Of a stretch of DNA of 64,000 nt, positions 1-13,057 are shown piece after piece. The first letter of the stretch is position 1, and each line of letters starts with the position of its first letter. A program made the position numbers and the translations under genes. This stretch comes from Colletes latitarsis. Its lineage: Eukaryota; Arthropoda; Insecta; Hymenoptera; Colletidae. Where the stretch lies: contig NW_027488367.1 in assembly GCF_051014445.1 (NCBI RefSeq), forward strand, positions 26,955,501 through 27,019,500. The letters run 5' to 3'. Below the pieces are notes generated by a model, which did no database searches, was not told the DNA's origin, and saw only the letters and a program-made list of their open reading frames with translations.

Positions 1-370
1 TTTAGAGGATAACGCATGTTAGGTCTGGGTCATGTCTAGAATTTGCCCTCATCAGACTCATACTTTCGCATTCTTCACATACTTGTTGAACGGATCCTGG
101 GTTTTTTCTGGTTTGGATCACGTAGTAATGTGGGACCACACTGAAACAGTCAATTAAACCTGGTTTCGATCACTATTTTAGAGAACAATTCATGTTAGGT
201 CTAGGTTAGCCCTGGGGTTTTCACTCATCAGACTCATACTTTCGCATTCTTCACATACTTGTTGAACTGATCCTTGTTTTTTTCTGGTTTGTTTCACGTA
301 GTAATGTGGTACCACACTGAAACATTCAATTAAACCTGGCCTTGATAAATATTTTAGAGGATAACGTATG

Positions 371-546
371 TTAGGTTTGGGTTAGGTCTAGGATTTGCCC
401 TCATCAGGCTCATACTTTCGCATATTTCTCATACTTCATGGCTAGATCCTGGGCTGTTTCTGGATTGTATCAGGTAGTAATGTGGTACCACGCTGAAACA
501 GTCAATTAAACCTGGTTTCGATCAATATTTTAGAGGATAACGCAAG
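371..546 (+). repeat. Representative subfamily B monomer (176 bp)
   Basis: Subfamily B has ATATTTCTCATACTTCATGG after TTTCGC, then CTAGATCCTGGGCTGTTTC and GGATTGTATCACG (here CAGG). The palindrome is intact, but the following base context is CCACGCTG rather than CCACACTG, a CpG variant specific to this type. Its 5' end commonly reads TTAGGTTTGGGTTAGG, the closest approach in the window to a degenerate telomere-type repeat. It is common in 0-6.6 kb and 46-57 kb and rarer in the central mosaic. Confidence 0.88.
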
Positions 547-3500
547 TTAGGTCTGGGATAGGTCTGGGATTCGCCCTAATCAGGCTCATACTTTCGCGTT
601 TTTCACATTCTTGTTGAACTGACCCTGGGTTTTTCCTGGTTTGGATCACGTAGTAATGTGGTACCACACTGAAACATTCAATTAAAACTGGTCTTGATAA
701 ATATTTTAGAGAATAACGCATGTTACGACTGGGTTAGGTCTAGGATTTGCCCTCATCGGGCTCATACTTTCGCATATTTCTCATACTTCATGGCTAGATC
801 CTGGGCTATTTCTGGATTGGATCACGTAGTAAAGTGGTACCACACTGAAACATTCAATGAAACCTGGTCTGGATAAATATTATAGAGGATAACGCATGTT
901 AGGTCAAGGTTAGGTCTAAGATTTGCCCTCATCAGGCTCACAGTCTCGCGTTTTTCACATACTTGTTGAACAGATCCAGGGTTTTTTCTGGTTTGGATCA
1001 CGTAGTAATGTGGTATCACACTGAAACATTAAATTAAACCTGGTCTTGATAAATATTTTAGAGGATAACGCATGTTAGGTCTGGGTTAGGTCTGTGATTT
1101 GCCCTCGTCAGGCTCATACTTTCGCAGTTTTAACATGCATGTTGACCTGATCGAGGGTTTTTTCTGGTTTGGATCACGTAGTAATGTGGGACCACACTGA
1201 AACAGTCAATTAAATCTGGTTTTGATCAATATTTTAGAGAATAATTCAAGTTAGGTCTAGGTTAGGCCTTGGATTTTCACTCATCAGACTCATACTTTCG
1301 CATTCTTCACATACTTGTTGAACGGATCCTGGGTTTTTTCTGGTTTGGATCACGTAGTAATGTGGGACCACACTGAAACAGTCAATTAAACCTGGTTTCG
1401 ATCAATAGTTTAGAGAATAATTCATGTTAGGTCTAGGTTAGTTCTGGGATTTGCTCTCATCAGGCTCATTCTTTCGCATATTTCTCATACATGTAGAACA
1501 GATCCTGGGTTTTTTCTGTTTTGGATCATGTAGTAATGTGGGACCACACTGAAACAATCAATTAAACCTGGTCTTGATAAATATTTTAGAGGATAACGCA
1601 TGTTAGGTCTGGGTTAGGTCTAGGATTTGCCCTCATCAGGCTCATACCTTCGCATATTGCTCATACTTCATGGCTAGATCCTGGGCTGTTTCTGGATTGT
1701 ATCACGTAGTAATGTGGTACCACGCTGAAACAGTCAATTAAACCTGATTTCGATCAATATTTTAGAGGATAACGCAAGTTAGGTCTGGGATAGGTCTAGG
1801 ATTTGCCCTCATCAGGCTCTTACTTTCGCATATTTCTCATACTTCATGGCTAGATCCTGGGCTATTTCTGGATTGGATCACGTAGTAAAGTGGTACCACA
1901 CCGAAACATTAAATGAAACCTGGTCTGGATAAATAGTTTAGAGGATAACGCATGTTAGGTCAAGGTTAGGTCTAAGATTTGCCCACATCAGGCTCACATT
2001 TTCGCGTTTTTCACATACTTGTTGAACAGATCCTGGGTTGTTTCTGGTTTGGATCACGTAGTAATGTGGTACCATACTGAAACAGTCCATTAAACCTGGT
2101 TTCGCTCAATATTTTAGAGGATAACGCATGTTAGGTCTAGGTTAGGTCTGGGATTTGCTGTCATCAGGCTCATTCTTTCGCATATTTCTCATACTTGATG
2201 GCTAGATCCTGGGCTTTTTCTAGATTGCATCACGTAGTAATGTGGGACCACAGTGAAACAGTCGATTAAACCAGGTTTCGATCAATATTTTTGAGGATAA
2301 CGCAAGTTAGGTCTGGTATAGGTCTGGGATTTGCCCTCATCAGACTCATACTTTCGCACACTTCACATACTCGTTGAACAGATCCTGGGTTACTTTCTGG
2401 TTTGGATCACATAGTAATGTGGTACCACACTGAAACAGTCGATTAAACCAGGTTCCGATCAGTATTTTTGAGGATAACGCATGTTAGGTCTAGGTTAGGT
2501 CTGGTATTTTCACTCATCAGACTCATACTTTCGCATTCTTCACATACTTGTTGAACGGATCCTAGGTTTTTTCTGGTTTGGATCACGTAGTAATGTGGGA
2601 CCACACTGAAACAATCAATTACACCTGGTTTCGATCAATATTTAAGAGAATAATTCATGTTAGGTCTAGTTTAGATCTGGGATTTGCTCTCATCAGGCTC
2701 ATTCTTTCGCATATTTCTCAAACTTGATGGCTAGATCCTGGGCTTTTTCTGGATTGCATCACGTAGTAATGAAGTACAACACTGAAACAGTCAATTAAAC
2801 CTGGTTTCCATCAGTATCTTAGAGGACAACGCAAGTTAGGTCTGGGATAGGTCAGGGATTTGCCCTCATCAGGCTCATACTTTCGCGTTTTTCACATCCT
2901 CGTTGAACAGATCCTGGGTTTTTTCTGGTTTGGATCACGTAGTAGTGTGGTTCCACACTGAAACAGTCCATTAAACCTGGTTTGGATCAATATTTTAGAG
3001 GATAACGCATGTTAGGTCTAGGTTAGGTCTGGGATTTTCACTCATCAGACCCATACTTTCGCATTCTTCACATACTCGTTGAACAGATCCTGGGTTTTTT
3101 CTGGTTTGGATCACGTAGTAGTGTGGTACCACACAGAAACAGTCCATTAAACCTGGTTGCGATCAATATTTTAGAGGATAACGCATGTTAGGTCTGGGTT
3201 AGGTCTAGGATTTGCCCTCATCAGGCTCATTCTTTCGCATATTTCTTATACTTGATGCCTAGATCCTAGGCTTTTTCTGGATTGCATCACGTAGTAATGT
3301 GGTACCACACTGAAACATTCAATTAAACCTGGTCTTGATAAATATTTTAGAGGATAACGCATGTTAGGTCTGGGATAGGTGTGGGATTTGCCATCATCAG
3401 GCTCATACTTTCGCAGTTTTAACATGCATGCTGACCTGATCGAGGGTTTTTTCTGCTTTGGATCACGTAGTAAAGTGGTACCACACTAAAACTGTCAATT

Positions 3501-4245
3501 AAACCTGGTTTCGACCAATATTTTAGAGGATATCGCAAGTTAGGTCCGGGATAGGTCTGTGATTTGCCCTCATCAGACTCATACTTTCGCACACTTCACA
3601 TACTCGTTGATCAGATCCTGGGTTTTTTTCTGGTTTAGTTCACGTAGTAATGTGGTACCACACTGAAACATTCAATTATACCTGGTCTTGATAAATATTT
3701 TAGAGGATAACGCATGTTAGGCCTGGGTTAGGTCTAGGATTTGCCCTCGTCAGGCTCATACTTTCGCACACTTCACATACTCGTTGACAAGATCCTGGGT
3801 TTTTTTCTGGTTTGAATCACGTAGTAATGTGGTTCCACACTGAAACAGTCGATTAAACCTGGTTTCGATCAATATTTTAGAGGATAACGCAAGCTAGGTC
3901 TGGGATAGGTCTGGGATTTGCCCTCATCAGGCTCATACTTTCGCGTTTTTCACATACTTATTAAACGGATCCTGGGTTTTTACTGGTTTGGATCACGTAG
4001 TAATGTGGTACCACACTGAAACAGTCGATTAAACCTGGTGTCGAACAATATTTTAGAGAATAATTCATGTTAGGTCTAGGTTAGGTCTGGGATTTGCTCT
4101 CATCAGGCTCATTCTTTCGCATATTTCTCATACTTGATGGCTAGATCCTGGGCTGTTTCTGGATTGTATGACGTAGTAATGTGGTACCACGCTGAAACAG
4201 CGAATTAAACCTGGTTTCGATCAATATTTTAGAGGATAACGCAAG

Positions 4246-4421
4246 TTAGGTCTAGGTTAGGCCTGGGATTTGCCCTCATCAGGGCCATACTTTCGCAGTT
4301 TTAACATACATGTTGACCTGATCGAGGGTTTTTTCTGCTTTGGATCACGTAGTAAAGTGGTACCACACTGAAACATTCAATTAAACCTGGTCTTGATAAA
4401 TATTTTAGAGGATAACGCATG
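4246..4421 (+). repeat. Representative subfamily F monomer (176 bp)
   Basis: Subfamily F has CATCAGGGCCATAC (elsewhere CAGGGTCATAC), AGTTTTAACATACATGTTGA after TTTCGC, CCTGATCGAGGG in the core, TTTTTTCTGCTTTGG, and GTAGTAAAGTGGTACC at the dyad. It is the most divergent type in the core. It is scattered in the first 8 kb, occurs in the P/R/S blocks, and is enriched from 49 to 64 kb. Confidence 0.9.
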
Positions 4422-4734
4422 TTAGGTTTGGGTTAGGTCTAGGATTTGCCCTCATCAGGCTCACAGTTTCGCGTTTTTCACATACTTGTCGAACAGATCC
4501 TGGGTTTTTTGTGGTTTGGATCACGTAGTAGTGTGGTACCACACTGAAACAGTCGATTAAACCTGGTTTCGATCAATATTTTAGAGGATAACGCAAGTTA
4601 TGTCAGGGATTGGTCTGGGATTTGACCTCATCAGACTTATACTTTCGCACACTTCACATACTCGTTGAACAGATCCTGGGTTACTTTCTGGTTTGGATCA
4701 CATAGTAACGTGGTACCACACTGAAACAGTCGAT

Positions 4735-6110
4735 TAAACCAGGTTTCGATCAATATTTTTGAGGATAACGCATGTTAGGTATAGGTTAGGCCTGGGATTT
4801 TCACTCATCAGACTCATACTTTCGCATTCTTCACATACTTGTAGAACGGATCCTGGGTTTTTTCTGGTTTGGATCACGTAGTAATGTGGGGCCACACTGA
4901 AACAGTCAATTAATCCTGGGCTTGATAAATATTTTAGAGGATAACGCATGTTAGGTCTGGGTCAGGTCTAGAATTTGCCCTCATCATGCTCATACTTTCG
5001 CATCTGTCTCATACATCATGGCTAGATCCTGGGCTATTTCTGTATTGTATCACGTAGTAATGTGGTACCACGCTGAAACAGTCGATTAAACCTGGTTCCG
5101 ATCAATATTTTAGAGGATAACGCAAGTTAAGTCTGGGATTGGTCTGGGATTTGACCTCATCAGACTCATACTTTCGCACCCTTCACGTACTTGTTGAACA
5201 GATCCTGGGTTTTTTCTGGTTTGGATCCCGTAGTAGTGTGGTACCACACTGAAACAGTCCATTAAACCTGGTTTCGCTCAATATTTTAGAGGATAACGCA
5301 TGTTAGGTCTAGGTCAGGCCTGGGATTTTCACTCATCAGACTCATACTTTCCCATTCTTCACATACTTGTTGAACTGATCCTGGGTTTTTTCTGGTTTGG
5401 ATCACGTTGTAGTGTAGTACCACACTGAAACAGTCCATCAAACCTGGTTTCGCTCAATATTTTAGAGGATAACGCATGTTAGGTCTAGGTTGGGTCTGGG
5501 ATTTGCTCTCATTAGGCTCATACTTTCGCATATTTCTCATACTTCATGGCTAGATCCTGGGCTATTTCTGTATTGTATCACGTAGTAATGTGGTACCACG
5601 CTGAAACAGTCGATTAAACCAGGTTTCGATCAATATTTTTGAGGATAACGCATGTTAGGTATAGGTTAGGCCTGGGATTTTCACTCATCAGACTCATACT
5701 TTCCCATTCTTCACATACTTGTTGAACTGATCCTGGGTTTTTTCTGGTTTGGATCACGTTGTAGTGTAGTACCACACTGAAACAGTCCATCAAACCTGGT
5801 TTCGCTCAATATTTTAGAGGATAACGCATGTTAGGTCTGGGTCAGGTCTAGAATTTGCCCTCATCATGCTCATACTTTCGCATCTGTCTCATACATCATG
5901 GCTAGATCCTGGGCTATTTCTGTATTGTATCCCGTAGTAATGTGGTACCACGCTGAAACAGTCGATTAAACCTGGTTCCGATCAATATTTTAGAGGATAA
6001 CGCAAGTTAAGTCTGGGATTGGTCTGGGATTTGACCTCATCAGACTCATACTTTCGCACCCTTCACGTACTTGTTGAACAGATCCTGGGTTTTTTCTGGT
6101 TTGGATCCCG
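4735..6110 (+). repeat. 880-bp (5-monomer) tandem duplication
   Basis: The stretch from about 4735 to 5230 recurs 880 bp later from about 5615 to 6110, sharing rare variants such as GTTAGGTATAGG, CATCATGCTCATAC, CGCATCTGTCTCATACATC and GGATCCCGTAG. Inside it, a two-monomer echo (offset 352) repeats TTTCCCATTCTTC and ATCACGTTGTAGTGTAG near 5344 and 5700. The 880 bp is exactly five monomers. Confidence 0.85.
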
Positions 6111-6149
6111 TAGTAATGTGGGGCCACACTGAAACAATCAATTAAACCT

Positions 6150-8650
6150 GGTCTTGATAAATATTTTAGAGGATAACGCCTGTTAGGTTTGGGTTAGGTC
6201 TAGGATTTGCCCTCAGCAGGCTCATACTTTCGCATATCTCTCATACTTCATGGCTAGATCCTGGGCTGCTTCTGGATTGTATCACGTAGTAATGTGGTAC
6301 CACGCTGACACAGTCAATTAAACCTGGTTTCGATCAATATTTTAGAGGATAACGCAAGTTAGGTCTGGCATAGGTCTGGGATTCGCCCTCATCAGGCTCA
6401 TACTTTCGCATTCCTCTCATACTTGTTGAACTGATCCTGGGTTTTTTCTGGTTTGGATCACGTAGTAGTGTAGTACCACACTGAAACAGTCCATCAAACC
6501 TGGTTTCGCTCAATATTTTAGAGGATAACGCATGTTAGGTCTAGGTTGGGTCTGGGATTTGCTCTCATTAGGCTCATACTTTCGCATATTTCTCATACTT
6601 CATGGCTAGATCCTGGGCTATTTCTGGATTGGATCACGTAGTAAAGTGGTACCACACTGAAACATTCTATGAAACCTGGTCTGGATAAAAATTTTAGAGA
6701 ATTACGCATGTTAGGTCAAGGTTAGGTCTAAGATTTGCCCTCATCAGGCTCACAGTTTCGCGTTTTTCACATACTTCTTGAACAGATCCTGGGGTTTTTC
6801 TGGTTTGTATCACGCAGTAGTGTGGTACCACACTGAAACAGTCGATTAAACCTGGTTTCGATGAATATTTTAGAGAATAATTCATGTTAGGTCTAGGTTA
6901 GGTCTGAGATTTGCTCTCATCAGGCTCATTCTTTCGCATATTTCTCATACTTGATGGCTAGATCCTGGGCTTTTTCTGGATTGCATCAGGTAGTAATGAA
7001 GTACAACACTGAAACAGTCAATTAAACCTGGTTTCCATCAATATCTTAGAGGACAACGCAAGTCAGGTCTGGGATTGGTCTGGGATTTGCCCTGATCAGG
7101 CTCATACTTTCGCGTTTTTCACATACTTGTTGAACAGATCCTGGGTTATTTTCTGGTTTGGATTACATAGTAATATGGTACCACACTGAAACAGTCGATT
7201 AAACCAGGTTTCGATCAATATTTTTGAGGATAACGCATGCTAGGTCTAGGTTAGGCCTGGGATTTTCACTCATCAGACTCATTCATTCGCATTCCTCACA
7301 TACTTATTAAACGGATCCTGGGTTTTTACTGGTTTGGATCACGTAGTAATGTGGTACCACACTGAAACAGTCGACTAAACCTGGTGTCGAACAATATTTT
7401 AGAGAATAATTCATGTTAGGTCTAGGTTAGGTCTGGGATTTGCTCTCATCAGGCTCATACTTTCGCATATTTCTCATACTTGATGGCTAGATCCTGGGCT
7501 GTTTCTGGATTGTATGACGTAGTAATGTGGTACCACGCTGAAACAGCGAATTAAACATGGTTTCGATCAATATTTTAGAGGATAACGCAAGTTAGGTCTA
7601 GGTTAGGCCTGGGATTTGCCCTCATCAGGGCCATACTTTCGCAGTTTTAACATACATGTTGACCTGATCGAGGGTTTTTTCTGCTTTGGATCACGTAGTA
7701 ATGTGGTGCCACACTGAAACAGTCGATTCAACCTGGTTTTGATCAATATTTTAGAGGATGACGCATAGTTAGGTTTGGGATAGGTCTGGGATTTGACCTC
7801 ATCAGACTCATACTTTCGCACACTTCACATACTCGTTGAACAGATCCTGGGTTATTTTCTGGTTTGGATCACATAGTAATGTGGTACCACACTGAAACAG
7901 TCGATTAAACCTGGTTTCGATCAATATTTTAGAGAATAATTCATGTTAGGTCTAGGTTAGGTCTGGGATTTGCTCTCATCAGGCTCGTTCTTTCGCATAT
8001 TTCTCATACTTGATGGCTAGATCCTGGGCTTTTTCTGGATTGCATCACGTAGTAATGAAGTACAACACTGAAACAGTCAATTAAACCTGGTTTCCATCAA
8101 TATCTTAGAGGACAACGCAAGTTAGGTCTGGGATTGGTCTTGGTTTTGCCCTCATCAGGCTCATACTTTCGCGTTTTTCACATACTTGTTGAACAGATCC
8201 TAGGTTTTTTCTGGTTTGGATCACGTAGTAGTGTGGTACCACACTGAAATAGTCCATTAAACCTGGTTTGGATCAATATTTTAGAGGATAACGCATGTTA
8301 GGTCTAGGTTAGGTCTGGGATTTTCGCTCATGAGACTCATACTTTCGCATTCATCACATACTTGTTGAACGGATCCTGGGTTTTTTCTGGTTTGGTTTAG
8401 GTAGTAATGTGGTACCACACTGAAACATTCAATTAAACCTGGTCTTGATAAATATTTTAGAGGATAACGCAAGTTAGGTCTGGCATAGGTCTGGGATTCG
8501 CCCTCATCAGGCTCATACTTTCGCACACTTCACATACTCGTTGAACAGATCCTGGGTTATTTTCTGGTTTGGATCACATAGTAATGTGGTACCACACTGA
8601 AACAGTCGATTAAACCTGGTTTCGATCAATATTTTAGAGAATAATGCATG
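6150..8650 (+). repeat. Segment related to 22.9-25.4 kb
   Basis: Rare markers here recur in the same order near 22.9-25.4 kb: GAGGATAACGCCTGTTAGG with CCCTCAGCAGG (6170 and 22925), ACGCTGACACAGTC (6303 and 23054), GTCAAGGTTAGG followed by CTTCTTGAACAG (6713 and 23641), TTGCCCTGATCAGG (7088 and 24015) and GAGGATGACGCATAG (7752 and 24681). The offset changes from 16752 to 16928, a difference of exactly one monomer, so a monomer was gained or lost between the copies. Confidence 0.8.
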
Positions 8651-9532
8651 TTAGGTCTAGGTTAGGTCTGGGATTTGCTCTCATCAGGCTCGTTCTTTCG
8701 CATATTTCTCATACTTGATGGCTAGATCCTGGGCTTTTTCTGGATTGCATCACGTAGTAATGAAGTACAACACTGAAACAGTCAATTAAACCTGGTTTCC
8801 ATCAATATCTTAGAGGACAACGCAAGTTAGGTCTGGGATAGGTCTGGGATTTGCCCTCATCAGGCTCATACTTTCGCGTTTTTCACATACTTGTTGAACA
8901 GATCCTGGGTTTTCTCTGGTTTGGATCACGTAGTAGTGTGGTACCACACTGAAACAGTCCATTAAACCTGGTTTGGATCAATATTTTAGAGGATAACGCA
9001 TGTTAGGTCTAGGTTAGGTCTGGGATTTTCACCCTTCAGACTCATACTTTCGCATTCTTCACATACTTGTTGAACGGATGCTGGGTTTTTTCTGGTATGG
9101 ATCACGTACTAATGTGGTACCACACTGAAACAGTCCATTAAACGTGGTTTTGATCAATATTTTAGAGGATAACGCATAGTTAGGTTTGGGATAGGTCTGG
9201 GATTTGACCTCATCAGACTCATACTTTCGCACACTTCACATACTCGTTGAACAGATCCTGGGTTATTTTCTGGTTTGGATCACATAGTAATGTGGTACCA
9301 CACTGAAACAGTCGATTAAACCTGGTTTCGATGAATATTTTAGAGAATAATTCATGTTAGGTCTAGGTTAGGTCTGAGATTTGCTCTCATCAGGCTCATT
9401 CTTTCGCATATTTCTCATACTTGATGGCTAGATCCTGGGCTGTTCCTGGATTGTATCACGTAGTAATGTGGTACCACGCTAAAACAGTCGATTAAACCAG
9501 GTTTCGATCAATATTTTTGAGGATAACGCATG
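8651..9532 (+). repeat. 882-bp C-D-A-E-C module, copy 1
   Basis: Five monomers in fixed order. Diagnostic variants are: C with GGCTCGTTCTTTCGC; D with GGGTTTTCTCTGGTTTGG; A with TTCACCCTTCAGAC and GGATGCTGGG; E with the one-base insertion GCATAGTTAGG; and a second C with GAGATTTGCTC and GGGCTGTTCCTGG. The last monomer here ends in a GCTAAAACAG variant. Confidence 0.88.
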
Positions 9533-10690
9533 TTAGGTCTAGGTTAGGCCTGGGATTTTCACTCATCAGACTCATACTTTCGCATTCTTCTTATACTTGT
9601 TGAACTGATCCTGGGTTTTTTCTGGTTTGGATCACGTAGTAATGTGGTACCACACTGAAACAGTCGATTAAACCTGGTTTCGATCAATATTTTAGAGGAT
9701 AACGCAAGTTAAGTCTGGGATTGGTCTGGGATTTGACCTCATCAGACTCATACTTTCGCACACTTCACATACTCGTTGAACAGATCCTGGGTTATTTTCT
9801 GGTTTGTATCACGCAGTAGTGTGGTACCACACTGAAACAGTCGATTAAACCTGGTTTCGATGAATATTTTAGAGAATAATTCATGTTAGGTCTAGGTTAG
9901 GTCTGAGATTTGCTCTCATCAGGCTCATTCTTTCGCATATTTCTCATACTTGATGGCTAGATCCTGGGCTTTTTCTGGATTGCATCAGGTAGTAATGAAG
10001 TACAACACTGAAACAGTCAATTAAACCTGGTTTCCATCAATATCTTAGAGGAAACGCAAGTTAGGTCTGGGATTGGTCTGGGATTTGCCCTCATCAGGCT
10101 CATACTTTCGCGTTTTTCACATACTTGTTGAACAGATCCTGGGTTTTTTCTGGTTTGGATCACGTAGTAGTGTGGTACCACACTGAAACAGTCCATTAAA
10201 CCTGGTTTGGATCAATATTTTAGAGGATAACGCATGTTAGGTTTGGGATAGGCCTGGGATTTGACCTCATCAGACTCATACTTTCGCACACTTCACATAC
10301 TCGTTGAACAGATCCTGGGTTATTTTCTGGTTTGGATCACATAGTAATGTGGTACCACACTGAAACAGTCGATTAAACCTGGTTTCGATCAATATTTTAG
10401 AGAATAATTCATGTTAGGTCTAGGTTAGGTCTGGGATTTGCTCTCATCAGGCTCGTTCTTTCGCGTTTTTCACATACTTGTTGAACAGATCCTGGGTTTT
10501 TTCTGGTCTGTATCACGTAGTAATGAAGTACAACACTGAAACAGTCAATTAAACCTGGTTTCCATCAATATCTTAGAGGACAACGCAAGTTAGGTCTAGG
10601 TTAGCCCTGGGATTTTCACTCATCAGACTCATACTTTCGCATTCTTCACATACTTGTTGAACGGATCCTGGGTTTTTTCTGGTTTGGATC
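9533..10690 (+). repeat. Segment duplicated at 20.1-21.3 kb
   Basis: Starting at an A monomer with CATTCTTCTTATACTTG, this stretch matches about 20114-21270 at an offset of 10581-10582. Shared markers are ATCACGCAGTAGTG, GATGAATATTTTAG, ATCAGGTAGTAATGAAG, TTAGGTTTGGGATAGGCC and a C/D hybrid monomer (GTTCTTTCGCGTTTTTC). A one-base deletion at about 10052 (GAGGAAACGC for GAGGACAACGC) is private to this copy and explains the offset shift. Confidence 0.85.
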
Positions 10691-10765
10691 ACGTAGTAAT
10701 GTGGTGCCACACTGAAACAGTCGATTCAACCTGGTTTTGATCAATATTTTAGAGGACAACGCATG

Positions 10766-11647
10766 TTAGGTCTAGGTTAGGTCTGGGATTTGCTCTCATC
10801 AGGCTCGTTCTTTCGCATATTTCTCATACTTGATGGCTAGATCCTGGGCTTTTTCTGGATTGCATCACGTAGTAATGAAGTACAACACTGAAACAGTCAA
10901 TTAAACCTGGTTTCCATCAATATCTTAGAGGACAACGCAAGTTAGGTCTGGGATAGGTCTGGGATTTGCCCTCATCAGGCTCATACTTTCGCGTTTTTCA
11001 CATACTTGTTGAACAGATCCTGGGTTTTCTCTGGTTTGGATCACGTAGTAGTGTGGTACCACACTGAAACAGTCCATTAAACCTGGTTTGGATCAATATT
11101 TTAGAGGATAACGCATGTTAGGTCTAGGTTAGGTCTGGGATTTTCACCCTTCAGACTCATACTTTCGCATTCTTCACATACTTGTTGAACGGATGCTGGG
11201 TTTTTTCTGGTATGGATCACGTACTAATGTGGTACCACACTGAAACAGTCCATTAAACGTGGTTTTGATCAATATTTTAGAGGATAACGCATAGTTAGGT
11301 TTGGGATAGGTCTGGGATTTGACCTCATCAGACTCATACTTTCGCACACTTCACATACTCGTTGAACAGATCCTGGGTTATTTTCTGGTTTGGATCACAT
11401 AGTAATGTGGTACCACACTGAAGCAGTCGATTAAACCTGGTTTGGATGAATATTTTAGAGAATAATTCATGTTAGGTCTAGGTTAGGTCTGAGATTTGCT
11501 CTCATCAGGCTCATTCTTTCGCATATTTCTCATACTTGATGGCTAGATCCTGGGCTGTTCCTGGATTGTATCACGTAGTAATGTGGTACCACGCTGAAAC
11601 AGTCGATTAAACCTGGTTCCGATCAATATTTTAGAGGACAACGCAAG
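10766..11647 (+). repeat. 882-bp C-D-A-E-C module, copy 2
   Basis: Same five-monomer order and diagnostic variants as the module at 8651, 2115 bp downstream (12 monomers plus three bases). It differs by a few bases, for example GAAGCAGTCG and TTTGGATGAAT near 11420-11450. After the last C monomer the sequence continues into a D monomer with CATCCGGCTC rather than the A monomer that follows copy 1, so the flanks differ. Confidence 0.88.
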
Positions 11648-12881
11648 TTAGGTCTGGGATAGGTCTGGGATTTGCCCTCATCCGGCTCATACTTTCGCGT
11701 TTTTCACATACTTGTTGAACAGATCCTGGGTTTTCTCTGGTTTGGATCACGTAGTAGTGTGGTACCACACTGAAACAGTCCATTAAACCTGGTTTGGATC
11801 AATATTTTAGAGGATAACGCATGTTAGGTTTGGGATAGGCCTGGGATTTGACCTCATCAGACTCATACTTTCGCACACTTCACATACTCGTTGAACAGAT
11901 CCTGGGTTATTTTCTGGTTTGGATCACATAGTAATGTGGTACCACACTGAAACAGTCGATTAAACCTGGTTTCGATCAATATTTTAGAGAATAATTCATG
12001 TTAGGTCTAGGTTAGGTCTGGGATTTGCTCTCATCAGGCTCGTTCTTTCGCATATTTCTCATACTTGATGGCTAGATCCTGGGCTTTTTCTGGATTGCAT
12101 CACGTAGTAATGAAGTACAACACTGAAACAGTCAATTAAACCTGGTTTCCATCAATATCTTAGAGGACAACGCAAGTTAGGTCTAGGTTAACCCTGGGAT
12201 TTTCACTCATCAGACTCATACTTTCGCATTCTTCACATACTTGTTGAACGGATCCTGGGTTTTTTCTGGTTTGGATCACGTAGTAATGTGGTACCACACT
12301 GAAACATTCAATTAAACCTGGTCTTGATAAATATTTTAGAGTATAACGCAAGTTAGGTCTGGCATAGGTCTGGGATTCGCCCTCATCAGGCTCATACTTT
12401 CGCGTTTTTCACATACTTGTTGAACAGATCCTGGGTTTTTTCTGGTCTGTATCACGTAGTAGTGTGGTACCACACTGAAACAGTCCATTAAACCTGGTTT
12501 GGATGAATTGTTTAGAGGATAACGCATGTTAGGTCTAGGTTAGCCCTGGGATTTTCACTCATCAGACTCATACTTTCGCATTCTTCACATACTTGTTGAA
12601 CGGATCCTGGGTTTTTTCTGGTTTGGATCACGTAGTAGTGTGGTGCCACACTGAAACATTCAATTAAACCTGGTCTTGATAAATATTTTAGAGGATAACG
12701 CAAGTTAGGTCTGGCATAGGTCTGGGATTCGCCCTCATCAGGCTCATACTTTCGCGTTTTTCACATACTTGTTGAACAGATCCTGGGTTATTTTCTGGTT
12801 TGGATCACATAGTAATGTGGTACCACACTGAAACAGTCGATTAAACCTGGTTTCGATCAATATTTTAGAGAATAATTCATG
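11648..12881 (+). repeat. Mixed D/E/C/A monomers between modules
   Basis: Order by core: D, E, C, A, D, A, then a D/E hybrid near 12738 in which a D front (GTTTTTCACATACTTG) joins an E back (GGGTTATTTTCTGG and ATCACATAG, 177 bp). Three consecutive monomers at 12160-12703 carry 63-codon minus-strand frames spaced exactly 176 bp apart, a by-product of the repeat. Confidence 0.75.
12529..12704 (+). repeat. Representative subfamily A monomer (176 bp)
   Basis: Subfamily A is recognised by ATTCTTCACAT after the TTTCGC box and by AACGGATCC in the core, which creates a BamHI site (GGATCC). It is usually preceded by GGATTTTCACTCATCAGAC instead of the TTTGCCCTCATCAGG seen elsewhere. This copy has the palindrome variant GTGGTGCCAC, and many A copies have GTGGGACCAC or GTGGGTCCAC, so the dyad is often imperfect in this type. 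The junction is often CTTGATAAATATTTTAG, which removes a minus-strand stop and explains many short open frames. Monomer phase (start at TTAGG) is my convention. Confidence 0.9.
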
Positions 12882-13057
12882 TTAGGTCTAGGTTAGGTCT
12901 GGGATTTGCTCTCATCAGGCTCGTTCTTTCGCATATTTCTCATACTTGATGGCTAGATCCTGGGCTTTTTCTGGATTGCATCACGTAGTAATGAAGTACA
13001 ACACTGAAACAGTCAATTAAACCTGGTTTCCATCAATATCTTAGAGGACAACGCAAG
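12882..13057 (+). repeat. Representative subfamily C monomer (176 bp), palindrome lost
   Basis: Subfamily C starts after a distinct junction (GAGAATAATTCATG), has TTTGCTCTCATCAGGCTC, then TTCTTTCGCATATTTCTCA, ACTTGATGGCTAGATCC and GGATTGCATCACG. Its palindrome position reads GAAGTACAAC instead of GTGGTACCAC, so the KpnI site and dyad are gone in essentially every C copy read. It is followed by TTTCCATCAATATCTTAGAGGACAAC. It is one of the most frequent types and usually precedes a D monomer. Confidence 0.92.

Larger units (their letters stand above)
1..4734 (+). repeat. Irregular monomer region, no clear HOR
   Basis: By core sequence the monomers run roughly A, A, B, D, B, D, F, A, C/A hybrid, B, B, D, C, E, A, C, D, A, C, F, E, E, D, C, F, D, E. 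I see no long periodic order. One weak local echo exists: the B then D pair with GTCAAGGTTAGGTCTAAG near 900 returns near 1953, six monomers later. No gene or insert is present. Confidence 0.75.

Noticed and set aside
371..400. Interstitial telomere repeat (TTAGG)n
   Set aside because: TTAGG occurs in an 11-bp pair once per monomer, not as a run of pentamers or hexamers.
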